Assembly: GCA_005888365.1 (NCBI GenBank)
Contig: VAWZ01000002.1
Span: 9,985 to 50,188, forward strand
Origin: Actinomycetota bacterium
GTDB taxonomy: Bacteria > Actinomycetota > Thermoleophilia > Gaiellales > Gaiellaceae
Reading direction: 5' to 3'
Length of the DNA: 40,204 bases
The notes under the pieces were generated by a model, which did not search any database, was not told the origin of the DNA, and worked only from the letters and a program-made list of their open reading frames with translations. The translations under genes and the position numbers were made by a program. How positions within the stretch are numbered: position 1 is the first letter of the stretch; each line of letters opens with the position of its first letter. This document shows, piece after piece, positions 28,348 through 36,769 of the stretch.

Positions 28348-28815
28348 TTAGAGCTCGCGGCGCATCGTGACGGTGTCGCCGCCGTCTTCCTTGACGCGCA
28401 CGAACCCCTGCTTCTCGTAGAAGGCGAGCAGCGGCTCGTTGTCACGCTCGACGCTCAGGCTGAGCGCCGCATGCCGCTCGGTCCGGGCGCGCTCATAGAG
28501 CGCGCTGAGCAGAGCTTCGCCGATGCCGTGCCCTCGCCGGCTGGGCACGACGGCGATCGCGAGCTCCGGAGTCTCCTCGTCGACGAACCCGTAGCCAGGA
28601 TGCTCCCGCCGGAAGAGGCGATACCAGGCCGCGCCAACAGGAAATCCGTCCTCGACCGCGATCAGGGCCGTGTCTCCGGGCCGGCCCCAGCCCTTCACGT
28701 AGCGGGCCACCGGGCCAGGCTCCTCTCCGGGGCTCCGCTCGCGCCAGTAGTACGCGTGGTGGAGCATGTCGCGGAGGAATCGAACGTCCTGACGCCCGCC
28801 GCGCCGGATGACCAT
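28348..28815 (-). CDS. GNAT-family acetyltransferase
   Basis: The 155-residue protein has the GNAT acetyl-CoA motif A as VVPSRRGHGIGEALLSALYERA, preceded by the beta-strand GFVDEETPELAIA and followed by LSVERDNEPLLAFYEKQGFVRV. It would move an acetyl group to a small molecule or protein amine. It begins 9 bases after the E2 stop and so looks like part of the 2-oxoacid dehydrogenase operon; the substrate is unknown. Confidence 0.88.
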   Translation of the reverse strand: MVIRRGGRQDVRFLRDMLHHAYYWRERSPGEEPGPVARYVKGWGRPGDTALIAVEDGFPVGAAWYRLFRREHPGYGFVDEETPELAIAVVPSRRGHGIGEALLSALYERARTERHAALSLSVERDNEPLLAFYEKQGFVRVKEDGGDTVTMRREL

Positions 28816-28824
28816 CGCTACACG

Positions 28825-30111
28825 CTACAACGCCAGCGCTGGAGCCTCGACAAACGCCTTCACCGTCCTCAGAAACTCCGCGCCTTCGGATCCGTCGATA
28901 GCCCGGTGGTCGCAGGTGAGCGTCATCGTCATCGTCGGTGCAACCTCGAGCTCGCCGTCAACGACCAGAGAGCGGTCGGCGATGGCGCCAACTGCCAGGA
29001 TCGCGACCTGCGGCGGGTTGAGTACTGCGACGAACTGCTCGATCCCGTACATGCCCAGGTTCGAGATCGTGAACGTTCCATCCTCGAGATCCTGCAACTG
29101 CAGCTTTCCCTCCCGCGCCCGGGACACGAGATCGGCGCGGGCACTCGCGATCTCGCGCACCGTCTTGCGGTCGGCATCGCGGATAACGGGGACGACGAGC
29201 CCGTTCGGCGTCGCGACCGCGATCCCGACGTGCGCGGCAGAGTGGCGCCGGATCTGACCCTCGACGAAGTGTGCGTTCACGGCTCGGTGCTGCACGAGCG
29301 CCGCGGCGACGACACGGGTCAGCACGTCGTTGACCGTCGGCTTCACGTCGCCTTCGGCGACGAGCGCGAGCGTCTGCTCGCGCGTGGCGACGAGCTCGGA
29401 TGCGTCGGCGGTCACGGTGAGCTGGAAGACCGGCGCCTCCCAGGCCTCGGTTAGCCGGCGCGCGATCGTGCGCCTGATCGAGTTGAGCTCGACGACCTCG
29501 ACCTCGCCGACAGCCGGCGCCTCGGCGGGACCGGGCCGGCTGGGAGCCGCGCCGCGCTCGACGTCTTCGGCAACGATCCGCCCGTCCGGTCCTGTCCCAC
29601 GGAGCGAGGCGAGCTCGATCCCGCGCTCCCGCGCGATCCGGCGGGCGAGCGGGCTTGCCTTCACCCGTCCCCGAGCTTCCGCGCCCGCCGGAGCTCCGTG
29701 CGGAGCACTCGGCTCGCGTTCCACGGCTCGGCCTTGTGACGATCTGTCACTCGGCTCCGCCGGTTCCTTTCTCTCTCCCTCCGCGGCTGGTCGGGCCGCC
29801 TCCTCGGCCGGAGTCTCTTTCGGCTCGCTTGGCTCCGCCGGCTGCGGCTCGGGAGGCTCGAGCGAGACCTCCTCCCCTTCGGCACCGATGACGCCGACGG
29901 TCGTCCCGACGTCCACCTCTCCGTCGGAGACGACGATCTTCAGCAGAACTCCGTCCGCCTCGGCCTCGACCTCCTGTGTCACCTTGTCCGTGTCGAGCTC
30001 GTAGAGAGGGTCACCCTTCACGACGTTCTCGCCCTCCGACTTGAGCCAGCGGACGATCGTCCCTGCCTCCATCCCCTGGCCGAGACGCGGGAGCTTGACC
30101 TCGACAGCCAT
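28825..30111 (-). CDS. 2-oxoacid dehydrogenase E2 (dihydrolipoyl acyltransferase)
   Basis: At 428 residues the order is lipoyl domain (1-80, lipoyl lysine 43 in DTDKVTQEV), a Pro/Glu/Ala-rich linker, a peripheral subunit-binding domain (about 150-188, KASPLARRIARERGIELASLRGTGPDGRIVAEDV) and the catalytic domain. The last ends in CDHRAIDGSEGAEF with catalytic His402 and Asp406. ATG 30111 (MAVEVKLPRLGQGMEAG) is chosen over the longer ORF-track start because it begins exactly at the lipoyl domain, 2 bases after the E1 beta stop. It is the core of the complex with E1 alpha/beta and E3. Pyruvate, acetoin and branched-chain acids are all possible substrates. Confidence 0.94.
   Translation of the reverse strand: MAVEVKLPRLGQGMEAGTIVRWLKSEGENVVKGDPLYELDTDKVTQEVEAEADGVLLKIVVSDGEVDVGTTVGVIGAEGEEVSLEPPEPQPAEPSEPKETPAEEAARPAAEGERKEPAEPSDRSSQGRAVEREPSAPHGAPAGAEARGRVKASPLARRIARERGIELASLRGTGPDGRIVAEDVERGAAPSRPGPAEAPAVGEVEVVELNSIRRTIARRLTEAWEAPVFQLTVTADASELVATREQTLALVAEGDVKPTVNDVLTRVVAAALVQHRAVNAHFVEGQIRRHSAAHVGIAVATPNGLVVPVIRDADRKTVREIASARADLVSRAREGKLQLQDLEDGTFTISNLGMYGIEQFVAVLNPPQVAILAVGAIADRSLVVDGELEVAPTMTMTLTCDHRAIDGSEGAEFLRTVKAFVEAPALAL
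29736..29750. promoter_or_regulatory. Third GTGAC-N5-GTCAC palindrome, inside the E2 linker
   Basis: GTGACGATCTGTCAC lies in the part of the E2 gene coding the flexible linker. Its half-sites match those before lpd and the helicase. Being within a coding region it could be chance or a downstream control site. Confidence 0.3.
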
Positions 30112-30113
30112 GT

Positions 30114-31094
30114 CTAGGCGCGCGCGACCGTTCGCCGGACCGCGTCGAGCACGTCCGCAGCGTGCGGAACCACCCACTGCTCGAGCGCGGGCGCGAACGG
30201 GAGCGGCCCGAACTTCGCCCCGACCCGCTCGATCGGCGCATCGAGCCAGTCAAAGGCGCCGTGCTGCACGACGGCTGCGAGCTCGGCTCCGAAGCCTCCT
30301 CTTGTCACCGCTTCGTGCGCCGTGACGCAGCGAGTCGTCTTCCGCACGGACTCGAGAATCGTCTCCTCGTCGAGCGGCTGCAGCGTCCGCGGGTCGACGA
30401 CCTCGACCGAGATTCCCTCCTGCTCCGCGGCCTCTGCCGCCTCGAGAGCCTCGTGAACGAGCCGGCCGGTGGCAACAACCGTGACGTCCTCTCCCTCGCG
30501 GTGGATCCTCGCCCGCCCGAGCGGGATCGGCTCGAGCTCGTCCGGAACCTCGCCCTTGATCGGGTACAGGGTCCGATGCTCGAAGAAGAGAACCGGATTC
30601 TCGTCCTGAATCGAAGCCCAGAGGAGGCCGCGCACGTCCGCAGGCGTCGACGCGAAGACGACCTTGAGGCCCGGCACATGGACGAACCAGGCCTCGAGCT
30701 GCTGTGCGTGCTGCGCTCCCGGCGACCACCCGGCCCCACCCTGTGTTCGAATCGTCAATGGGACGGAGACCTGACCGCCCGACATCGTCCGGTGCTTCGC
30801 CGCCTGGTTGACGAGCTGCTCCATGGACAGCGTCAGGAAGTCCTCGTACATGATCTCGACCACGGGCCGCATCCCCTGCATCGCGGAGCCGATTCCGGTC
30901 CCGACGATCGCCATCTCGGAGATCGGGGTGTTGCGGATTCGCTTCGGCCCGAACTCGTCGAGGAGCCCCTGCGTGACGCCCATCGAGCCGCCCATCTCGC
31001 CGATGTCCTCGCCCATGAGGAACACGCGCTCGTCGGTCCGGAGCGCATGGGTCAGGGCGTCCCGCACCGCTTCGCGATACGTGACCTCAGGCAT
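30114..31094 (-). CDS. 2-oxoacid dehydrogenase E1 component beta subunit
   Basis: The 326-residue protein has EDIGEMGGSMGVTQGL near the start, NTPISEMAIVGTGIGSAMQGMRPVVEIMYEDF, a TPP-binding QAAKHRTMSGGQVSVPLTIRTQGGAGWSPGAQHAQQLEAWF region, and VVDPRTLQPLDEETI with VTAHEAVTRGGFGAEL at the C-terminus. It forms the heterotetrameric TPP-dependent E1 with the alpha subunit encoded just upstream; the genes overlap by 8 bases. Confidence 0.95.
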   Translation of the reverse strand: MPEVTYREAVRDALTHALRTDERVFLMGEDIGEMGGSMGVTQGLLDEFGPKRIRNTPISEMAIVGTGIGSAMQGMRPVVEIMYEDFLTLSMEQLVNQAAKHRTMSGGQVSVPLTIRTQGGAGWSPGAQHAQQLEAWFVHVPGLKVVFASTPADVRGLLWASIQDENPVLFFEHRTLYPIKGEVPDELEPIPLGRARIHREGEDVTVVATGRLVHEALEAAEAAEQEGISVEVVDPRTLQPLDEETILESVRKTTRCVTAHEAVTRGGFGAELAAVVQHGAFDWLDAPIERVGAKFGPLPFAPALEQWVVPHAADVLDAVRRTVARA

Positions 31095-32079
31095 AGACGT
31101 ACTTGAGTGCGTCCTCGGGCGGAGGGTCGGTCCCCGCCTTCGCGAACTCGACCGCTGCGGTCACCTCTGCGGTCGCTGCGGCGTCTATCGTCTCGAGCTC
31201 GGACTCCGAGAGCTCGAGCCGGGCGCGGAGGAGCTCGATCGGGTCCTTCGTCTCGCGTTCTCGCCGGAGCTCGTCCTTGTCTCGATAGACCTGCGGGTCC
31301 CCGACGTAGTGGCCGGTGAGCCGGTGGGTCCGCAGGTGAACGAGGACCGGGCCCTTGCCGGCGACCGCGTGCTCCCGCGCCGCGAGCGCCGCGAGGTACA
31401 CAGCCTCCACATCCTGGCCGTCTGCCTCGATCGTCTTCATCCCGTAGGCGAGCGCACGCTTGGCGAGCTCGTCGACCGGGAGCGGCAGCTGTTGCCTGGC
31501 GGGCGTCGACTCGGCCCAGCCGTTGTTCTCGAGCGAGAACACCGCCGGCACCTTCCAGAGCTGGGCGAGGTTGAGGGACTCGTGGAAGGTCCCGGTGTTC
31601 GTGGCGCCGTCGCCGAAGAACGCGACCGCGACGCGCGGCTCTCCGCGCATCTGGAACGCCAGGGCCGCGCCGACGATGCCCGGGATGCCGCCGGCGACCA
31701 CGGCATTCGCTCCGAGGTTCCCGACCGCGACGTCGTACAGGTGCATCGAGCCGCCGTATCCGCGCGAACAGCCCTCGACCTTCCCGTAGAGCTCGGCCAT
31801 GATCCGCTCGACCGGCGTGCCCTTCGCGATCGCGTGCGCGTGAGCGCGGTGCGTGGAGGCGATGACGTCGTCGCGCTCGAGGGCCGCGCACACCCCCGTC
31901 GCCGCCGCTTCCTGCCCGATCGCGACGTGGAGGAAGCCCGGAAGCTCCCCGGCGCGGAAGCGCTCCTCCACCTTCTCCTCGAACCGCCGGATGAGGAGCA
32001 TCTCCCGGAAGAAGCCCTTCAGCACCTCCTCGGAGACGCGCCTGCCACCGGACCCGGCCTTCTCCTCGACGGTCGCCAT
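31087..32079 (-). CDS. 2-oxoacid dehydrogenase E1 component alpha subunit
   Basis: The 330-residue protein shows STHRAHAHAIAKG, RGYGGSMHL and the TPP motif GDGATNTGTFHESLNLAQLWKVPAVFSLENN (156-186). GGSMHL is typical of pyruvate/acetoin-type alpha subunits more than branched-chain types, though this is not decisive. It is first in the operon E1alpha-E1beta-E2-GNAT. The ATG has no ribosome binding site; a CATAAT box ends 9 bases upstream, so the operon message is probably leaderless. Its start faces an unknown plus-strand gene only 26 bases away. Confidence 0.95.
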   Translation of the reverse strand: MATVEEKAGSGGRRVSEEVLKGFFREMLLIRRFEEKVEERFRAGELPGFLHVAIGQEAAATGVCAALERDDVIASTHRAHAHAIAKGTPVERIMAELYGKVEGCSRGYGGSMHLYDVAVGNLGANAVVAGGIPGIVGAALAFQMRGEPRVAVAFFGDGATNTGTFHESLNLAQLWKVPAVFSLENNGWAESTPARQQLPLPVDELAKRALAYGMKTIEADGQDVEAVYLAALAAREHAVAGKGPVLVHLRTHRLTGHYVGDPQVYRDKDELRRERETKDPIELLRARLELSESELETIDAAATAEVTAAVEFAKAGTDPPPEDALKYVYA

Positions 32080-32118
32080 GGACCGGCCATTATGCTGATC
32101 CGCCGATGCGGGCCGTCG
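32066..32118. promoter_or_regulatory. Compact divergent promoter with overlapping -10 boxes
   Basis: Between the E1 alpha ATG (32079, minus) and the plus-strand ATG (32106) lie 26 bases. Minus strand: CATAAT (32094-32089) with TCGACG (32118-32113) 18 bases upstream. Plus strand: TATGCT (32091-32096) with TCGACG (32066-32071) 19 bases upstream. The two -10 boxes overlap by 4 bases and each is 9 bases from its start codon. The two directions should compete, and both messages would be leaderless or nearly so. Confidence 0.5.
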
Positions 32119-32765
32119 ATCAGTGGCAGCTCATCGAAAGCGATCTCCAGGCCGACTGGGAGGAGCTCCGGCTCTCCTTCACGGCCGAGGACCGGGGCGC
32201 GACGGCAGGCGCTGCGGCCGTGCTCGCACCGCTGGGCCCAGGTCGCTACGGAGACGAGCTCCGTATCCAGATTCGGCGCTCCGGGAGCGGAGGGCCCGAG
32301 TTCCTCAAGAACCTCCTCCGCCGCCTCGACCGGAAGCGCCTCTGGGGGACGCTGACCCTCGTCGACGTCCGAGCCCCGACGACGCCCGCCGAGCCGGTTT
32401 CGCGGGAGGCCGCCGCTCCCCGTCCGCCGCTCGCCGAGGCGTGGGACGCGGCGCTCGCGACGCTTCCTCCGGACTGGAGCGACCTCCTCTGCGAGCTCGA
32501 CCTCGACTCGAGCGACTACATCGCACGCGCTGCGCTGCTCGGGGCCCCGCTGAATCCGACACGGGATCCCGCCACCCTCGCGCTCCGCTTTCGGGCCGCC
32601 GGTACGAAGGGATACGGCGCGCCGAGCGGGATGGTTCGGCGCTGTCTCGAGCGGATGGATGCGGAGAGGATTACCGGGACGCTCTCGGTCGTCACCTCCC
32701 TCTCGGACACGGAGAACGTCGCCACGCAGGGCCCGGTCTGGCGAATCGCGGGCCGCTCGGTCTGA
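32106..32765 (+). CDS. Unrecognised protein made of two related domains
   Basis: The 219-residue protein contains an internal duplication. Residues 7-88 and 113-197 align: ADWEEL with PDWSDL, LRIQIRRSGSGGPEFLKNLLRRLDRKRLWGTLTLVDV with LALRFRAAGTKGYGAPSGMVRRCLERMDAERITGTLSVVTS. Each copy is predicted as strand-rich with one C-terminal helix before the GTL strand. A Pro/Ala linker (about 90-112) joins them. There is no signal peptide, membrane segment or catalytic motif I know. It is divergent from the 2-oxoacid dehydrogenase operon and shares its promoter region, which is the only hint to its role. Confidence 0.8.
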   Translation: MRAVDQWQLIESDLQADWEELRLSFTAEDRGATAGAAAVLAPLGPGRYGDELRIQIRRSGSGGPEFLKNLLRRLDRKRLWGTLTLVDVRAPTTPAEPVSREAAAPRPPLAEAWDAALATLPPDWSDLLCELDLDSSDYIARAALLGAPLNPTRDPATLALRFRAAGTKGYGAPSGMVRRCLERMDAERITGTLSVVTSLSDTENVATQGPVWRIAGRSV

Positions 32766-32770
32766 GAGAA

Positions 32771-32807
32771 GAGCCGGGGGCCCACCGCACAGGCCGAGCC
32801 CCGACTC
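32771..32807. terminator. Possible hairpin between convergent genes
   Basis: GAGcCGGGG and CCCCGaCTC can pair as 8 bp with one mismatch around a 19-base loop, between the duplicated-domain gene and the cupredoxin gene. It is the only candidate stem in the 51-base gap and is moderate at best. Confidence 0.35.
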
Positions 32808-32816
32808 CGAGCCCCT

Positions 32817-33203
32817 CTAGACGATCTTCCTCGATCCGAACATGCTCGTCGGGTGCGCGTCGCAGCGGTACTTCAGCGTTCCGGCCTTCGTCAGCTTCAC
32901 CTTCCACGTCATCGAGCCGACGAACGAGATCCCGGTCTTCTTGCTCACGCCTCCGGGAGCGGAGAGGTGCGCGTTGTGGATGTTCGCCTTGTCGCGGACG
33001 AGGATCGTGTAGGTACCGCGCTTCATCGAGCTGAACGACTTTCCGGCCGAGGTCTTGAGCGTGATCGTGAAGCCCGGTCCGACCGTTAGGAGGAGCTTCG
33101 ACTTCGCAGTGATGGGGCTCGCGGCTTCGCCGGCGTGTCCGCTCGCCGCGGCGACGAGCCCGGCCACCGCGAGCGTCAGGATGAGTGCAGTTATTCGCTT
33201 CAT
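32817..33203 (-). CDS. Secreted cupredoxin-like copper protein
   Basis: The 128-residue protein has a signal peptide (MKRITALILTLAVAGLVAAASGHA). Its mature domain of about 100 residues carries a type 1 copper ligand set: His76 or His79 in NIHNAHL, Cys114, His117 and Met121 in YRCDAHPTSMFG. Such proteins carry electrons outside the membrane. No partner oxidase is nearby, so the redox partner is unknown. Confidence 0.85.
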   Translation of the reverse strand: MKRITALILTLAVAGLVAAASGHAGEAASPITAKSKLLLTVGPGFTITLKTSAGKSFSSMKRGTYTILVRDKANIHNAHLSAPGGVSKKTGISFVGSMTWKVKLTKAGTLKYRCDAHPTSMFGSRKIV

Positions 33204-33251
33204 GCCCCGTTTGTACGGGAGGCTTCGGCTATCGGTTTTAGAACTCGCTTC

Positions 33252-35546
33252 CTACGCGCGCAACTCGCCGCCGAAGCGGGCGCGGAGCAGGGCAATTATG
33301 GCGCCGCGCAGCTCGGCCGCCTCCGCATCGGTCAGCGTCCTCTCGGGTGACTGGAAGCTCAGGCGGAGTGCGACGGACTTGCGGTCGCCGTCGAGCTGCT
33401 CGCCACGGTAGACGTCGAATACGCGCGCCTCTCGAAGCAGCGGCCCGGCGGCCTCGTGCGCGGCCTCCACGAGCGCGCCGACCTCGACGTCCTCGTCCAC
33501 GGCGACCGCGATGTCCTGTCGCACGGCCGGGTAGGTGATGACGTCCTCGTACACGATGCGCTCCGGGACGGGCGCGAAGAGCGTTGCCAGGTCAAGCTCG
33601 AACGCGCCCCAGGTGCGCTCGAGCACGCAGGGATGAAGCTCTCCGAAGGCACCGGCGTCTGTCTCCGCCGTCTTGCCGGGGTGAAGCTGGCGATGCGAGC
33701 CACGCCGTACGCGAAGGTCGAGATGGAGCGCGCCGTACAGCGTCTCGAGAACGCCTTTCGTCTCCGCGTACCCGCCCTCGAGGATCCCTCCCAGATGCCA
33801 GCGCTCGTCCGGGAGCTGCTCGCCCGACGGAAGGTAGACGCGTGCGATCTCGAACAGGGCGAGGTCTTCCGCACCCGTGTCGAGCCCGGTGCGCGCTGCG
33901 TCGACGAGGCCCGGGAGAAGCGTCGTGCGAAGAACGGCCTGGTCAGCGCTCATCGGATCCGGAAGCCGGACCGCAGCGGGGTCGGGGTCCGACGCGACGA
34001 GGCTCCACGTGTACGCCTCCAGGAATCCGGCTCCGACGAGGACGTCCTCGACCAGCCTCCGCAAACGCTGATCGCGTGACAGACGTCCGCGAACGTGCCG
34101 TCGGAGCGGCATCGTGTGCGGAATCGCGTCCAGGATGGGCCGAGCGATCTCCTCGACGAGGTCGATCTCCCGCGTGACGTCGCGTGCCCGCCAGGTGGGC
34201 ACGGTCACCGTCCAGTCCTGATTCACCTCGAAGCCGAGCTTCTCGAGAGTCAGGCGCTGGTCTTCGGCTGCGAGTGTGCGCCCGAGCACGTGCTCTGTGC
34301 GCTCCGGGCGGAGACGAACGACCGGTCGCTCGGGAAGGCGTTCGTGGACGTCGACGTGGCCCGTCATGCCCGCGTCTGCGAGATCGACCAGCATGCGGCT
34401 CGCGAGCACCGCGGCCGGCTCGGCGAGATACGGGTCGACGCCCTTTTCCCAACGGTTCGAACCGGCGGTTCGAAGCGCGAGACGCTCCGAGGAGCGCAGG
34501 ATGCCGATCGGCTCGAAGTTCGCGGCCTCGAGCAGAATCTCAGTAGTCTCGTCGCCGACCTCGCTCTCCTCGCCGCCCATGATGGCGGCGAGGGCGACCG
34601 ACCGCTCGCCGTCCGTGATCATGAGATCGCTCGTTTCGAGCCGGCGGAGCGTGCCGTCGAGCGTTCGGAGCTCCTCGCCCGGCCGCGCGCGACGAACAAC
34701 GATCCTCCCGCCCGCGAGCCTTGCGCGGTCGAAGGCGTGCAGCGGGCTTCCCCAGACGTGCATCACGTAGTTCGTGACGTCGACGACGTTGGAGATCGAG
34801 CGCATCTCGGCGAGGTAGAGCCGGGAGCGAAGCCATTGTGGCGAGGGTCCGATCTTCACGTCGCGGAAGACGCGACCGATGTAGCGCGGGCAGCCCGCGG
34901 GGTCCTCGACGGTGACCACGACGGGCTCCCCGTCGACAACCGGTGGATCCTGCGGCGCCGGGGGGTGGAGGTCGCCGTCGAGGAGCGCCGCGACCTCTCT
35001 GGCCAGCCCGACCATGGAGAGGAGGTCGACTCGGTTCGGCGTCGGCACGACGTCGAGCACCTGGTCGTGGATCGGAAGCACGTCGTGCAAGGGCGTGCCC
35101 GGCTCCGGCCCTCGAGGGAGAACCATGATCCCCGCGTGGTCCTCACCGAGGCCCACTTCGTCTTCGGCGAGGATCATTCCGCGCGACTGTTGCCCACGGA
35201 GCTCGACCTCGCGGAGAGGCTGGTCGAGAACGGGCAGGAGCGCGCCGGGCAGAGCGACGGCGACCGTCGCGCCCGCCTCGAAGTTCCATGCCCCGCAGAC
35301 GATCTGGCGTGGATGTCCCTCACCGACGTCGACCTGGCAGACGCGCAGGCGATCCGCATTCGCGTGCGGTCGCGCTTCCAGCACGCTTCCCACGAGGAAG
35401 CGACCGAGGTTCCCGTCCACGTCGGGCACGCCGACGTCGATCACCCGCTCGACCTCGAGCGCCGAGATCGCGAGCCGGCGCGCTATCTCGCCCGCAGACG
35501 GATCGACAGTGACGTACTCACGAAGCCAGGAGAGCGGCGCGCGCAT
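33252..35546 (-). CDS. pheT: Phenylalanine-tRNA ligase beta subunit
   Basis: Starting at ATG 35546 (MRAPLSWLREYVTVDPSAGEIARRLAISALEVERV) the protein has 764 residues. It has the EMAP-type tRNA-binding domain (about 40-150, ARPHANADRLRVCQVDVGEG, GQQSRGMILAEDEVGLGEDHAGI), the B3/B4 editing module, the B5 domain, the catalytic-like domain and the C-terminal ferredoxin-like anticodon-binding domain (VFDVYRGEQLDGDRKSVALRLSFQ). Together with PheS it charges tRNA-Phe. The ATG shares one base with the pheS stop (TGATG). The ORF-track start at 35987 lies within pheS and is not used. Confidence 0.96.
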   Translation of the reverse strand: MRAPLSWLREYVTVDPSAGEIARRLAISALEVERVIDVGVPDVDGNLGRFLVGSVLEARPHANADRLRVCQVDVGEGHPRQIVCGAWNFEAGATVAVALPGALLPVLDQPLREVELRGQQSRGMILAEDEVGLGEDHAGIMVLPRGPEPGTPLHDVLPIHDQVLDVVPTPNRVDLLSMVGLAREVAALLDGDLHPPAPQDPPVVDGEPVVVTVEDPAGCPRYIGRVFRDVKIGPSPQWLRSRLYLAEMRSISNVVDVTNYVMHVWGSPLHAFDRARLAGGRIVVRRARPGEELRTLDGTLRRLETSDLMITDGERSVALAAIMGGEESEVGDETTEILLEAANFEPIGILRSSERLALRTAGSNRWEKGVDPYLAEPAAVLASRMLVDLADAGMTGHVDVHERLPERPVVRLRPERTEHVLGRTLAAEDQRLTLEKLGFEVNQDWTVTVPTWRARDVTREIDLVEEIARPILDAIPHTMPLRRHVRGRLSRDQRLRRLVEDVLVGAGFLEAYTWSLVASDPDPAAVRLPDPMSADQAVLRTTLLPGLVDAARTGLDTGAEDLALFEIARVYLPSGEQLPDERWHLGGILEGGYAETKGVLETLYGALHLDLRVRRGSHRQLHPGKTAETDAGAFGELHPCVLERTWGAFELDLATLFAPVPERIVYEDVITYPAVRQDIAVAVDEDVEVGALVEAAHEAAGPLLREARVFDVYRGEQLDGDRKSVALRLSFQSPERTLTDAEAAELRGAIIALLRARFGGELRA

Positions 35547-36592
35547 CAGAACTGCCTCAGCAGGCGCGGATCGTTCCGCCAGAGCTCTCTCAGATCGGGA
35601 ATGCCGTGCCGGAGCACGGCGATCCGCTCGAGTCCCCAGCCGAAGGCGAAGCCCGTGTACCGCTCCGCGTCGTAGCCGACGAACTCGAGGACGTTCGGAT
35701 CGACCATCCCGGCACCGCCGACCTCGATCCAGCCCGAATGCCGACAGACGGGACAGCCGGAGCCGTCGCAGATGTGACAGGACACGAGCGCCTCGATCGA
35801 CGGTTCCGTGAACGGGAAGTAGTGCGTCACGAACTGCGAGCGACGTTCCTGGCCGAAGAGCTCGCGGAGCAGGTAGTCGAGCGTGCCCTCGAGGTCGGCG
35901 AGCGTGATGCCCTCGTCGACTGCGAGCCCCTCGACCTGGTGGAAAATCGGAGTGTGCGTCGCGTCGGGGGTGTCGCGCCGATAGCACCGGCCGGGGCTGA
36001 CGATGTAGACGGGAGGCTCCTGCGTCTCCATCGTCCGAATCTGCGAGGGTGACGTTTCGGTCCTCAGCACCGTGTGCTCGTCGAGGAACAACGTGTGGAG
36101 CGGCGACCGGGTCGGGTGGACGAGCGGGAAGTTGAGGGCATCGAAGTTGTAGTGAGTCGTCTCGACCTCGCGGCCGTCGACGACCGTATAGCCGAGGCCG
36201 AGGAAGATGTCCTCGAACTCCCGCCGGATCTGCGTGATCAGGTGCAGGTGGCCACGGCGAACCGGGGTGCCAGGGATCGTGACGTCGACGCGCTCCTCGG
36301 CGAGGCGGCGGTCGAGCTCGAGCTGTCGGAGTTCTTCTTGGCGCACGCTGATGGCCATCTCGAGCGCCTCGCGGAACTTGTTGAGCTGCATTCCGGTGTT
36401 GCGGTCGCGAACTTCTCGAAGCGCGAGCTTGAGCTGGCTCTTACGCCCGAGGTACTCGACTCGCACGCGGTCCAAGTCTTCGGTCGAGGTTGCTTCTCGC
36501 ACTGCCCGCATTGCGGTCTCTTCCAGCGCCTCCGGGTCCACGGCGGCGACTGTAGCGGGATCGATCTCTTGCTTTTCGCTCATCGCTCTCAT
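35546..36592 (-). CDS. pheS: Phenylalanine-tRNA ligase alpha subunit
   Basis: The 348-residue protein has an N-terminal coiled coil (about 20-90) and then the class II core: motif 1 region LITQIRREFEDIFLGLGY, ETSPSQIRTM, motif 2 CYRRDTPDATHTPIFHQVEG, and motif 3 GFAFGWGLERIAVLRHGI. The insert CHICDGSGCPVCRHSGWIEV is the zinc-like loop seen in many bacterial PheS. MRAM and MSE three codons later are both possible starts. It is preceded by a leader of about 130 bases with its own promoter. Confidence 0.96.
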   Translation of the reverse strand: MRAMSEKQEIDPATVAAVDPEALEETAMRAVREATSTEDLDRVRVEYLGRKSQLKLALREVRDRNTGMQLNKFREALEMAISVRQEELRQLELDRRLAEERVDVTIPGTPVRRGHLHLITQIRREFEDIFLGLGYTVVDGREVETTHYNFDALNFPLVHPTRSPLHTLFLDEHTVLRTETSPSQIRTMETQEPPVYIVSPGRCYRRDTPDATHTPIFHQVEGLAVDEGITLADLEGTLDYLLRELFGQERRSQFVTHYFPFTEPSIEALVSCHICDGSGCPVCRHSGWIEVGGAGMVDPNVLEFVGYDAERYTGFAFGWGLERIAVLRHGIPDLRELWRNDPRLLRQF

Positions 36593-36612
36593 CTCGCTCG
36601 AGCAGAAGGGAC

Positions 36613-36685
36613 GGGGCAGCCCCTGCCTGGATGCGGAGAGGGCGGACTGCTACGCGCGCGTCGCTGCCCCGACTACAGGCCGGGG
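36613..36685 (-). promoter_or_regulatory. Leader hairpins upstream of pheS
   Basis: GGGGCAGC (36613-36620) can pair with GCTGCCCC (36663-36670). The CCCCG at 36667-36671 can instead pair with CGGGG at 36681-36685, so the two stems exclude each other, as in attenuators. A 23-codon frame (MTSSPRTALFMKPRPVVGAATRA, 36719 to about 36648) overlaps the second stem but has only one Phe codon. No T-box element is seen. A control role is speculative. Confidence 0.3.
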
Positions 36686-36729
36686 CTTCATAAAGAGCGC
36701 CGTGCGTGGGCTGCTCGTCATGCGCGTCC

Positions 36730-36758
36730 AGCGTAGCGCCCGACCCGTCTGCTGACAA
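36730..36758 (-). promoter_or_regulatory. Probable pheST promoter
   Basis: TTGTCA (36758-36753) and TACGCT (36735-36730) are spaced by 17 bases on the minus strand, close to the housekeeping sigma consensus. Transcription would start near 36723 and leave a leader of about 130 bases before pheS. Confidence 0.5.
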
Positions 36759-36769
36759 AGTGTGCGCCG

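Noticed and set aside
36593-36769. T-box riboswitch before pheS
   Set aside because: No T-box core (GGGTGGNACCGCG-like) or matching terminator is present.
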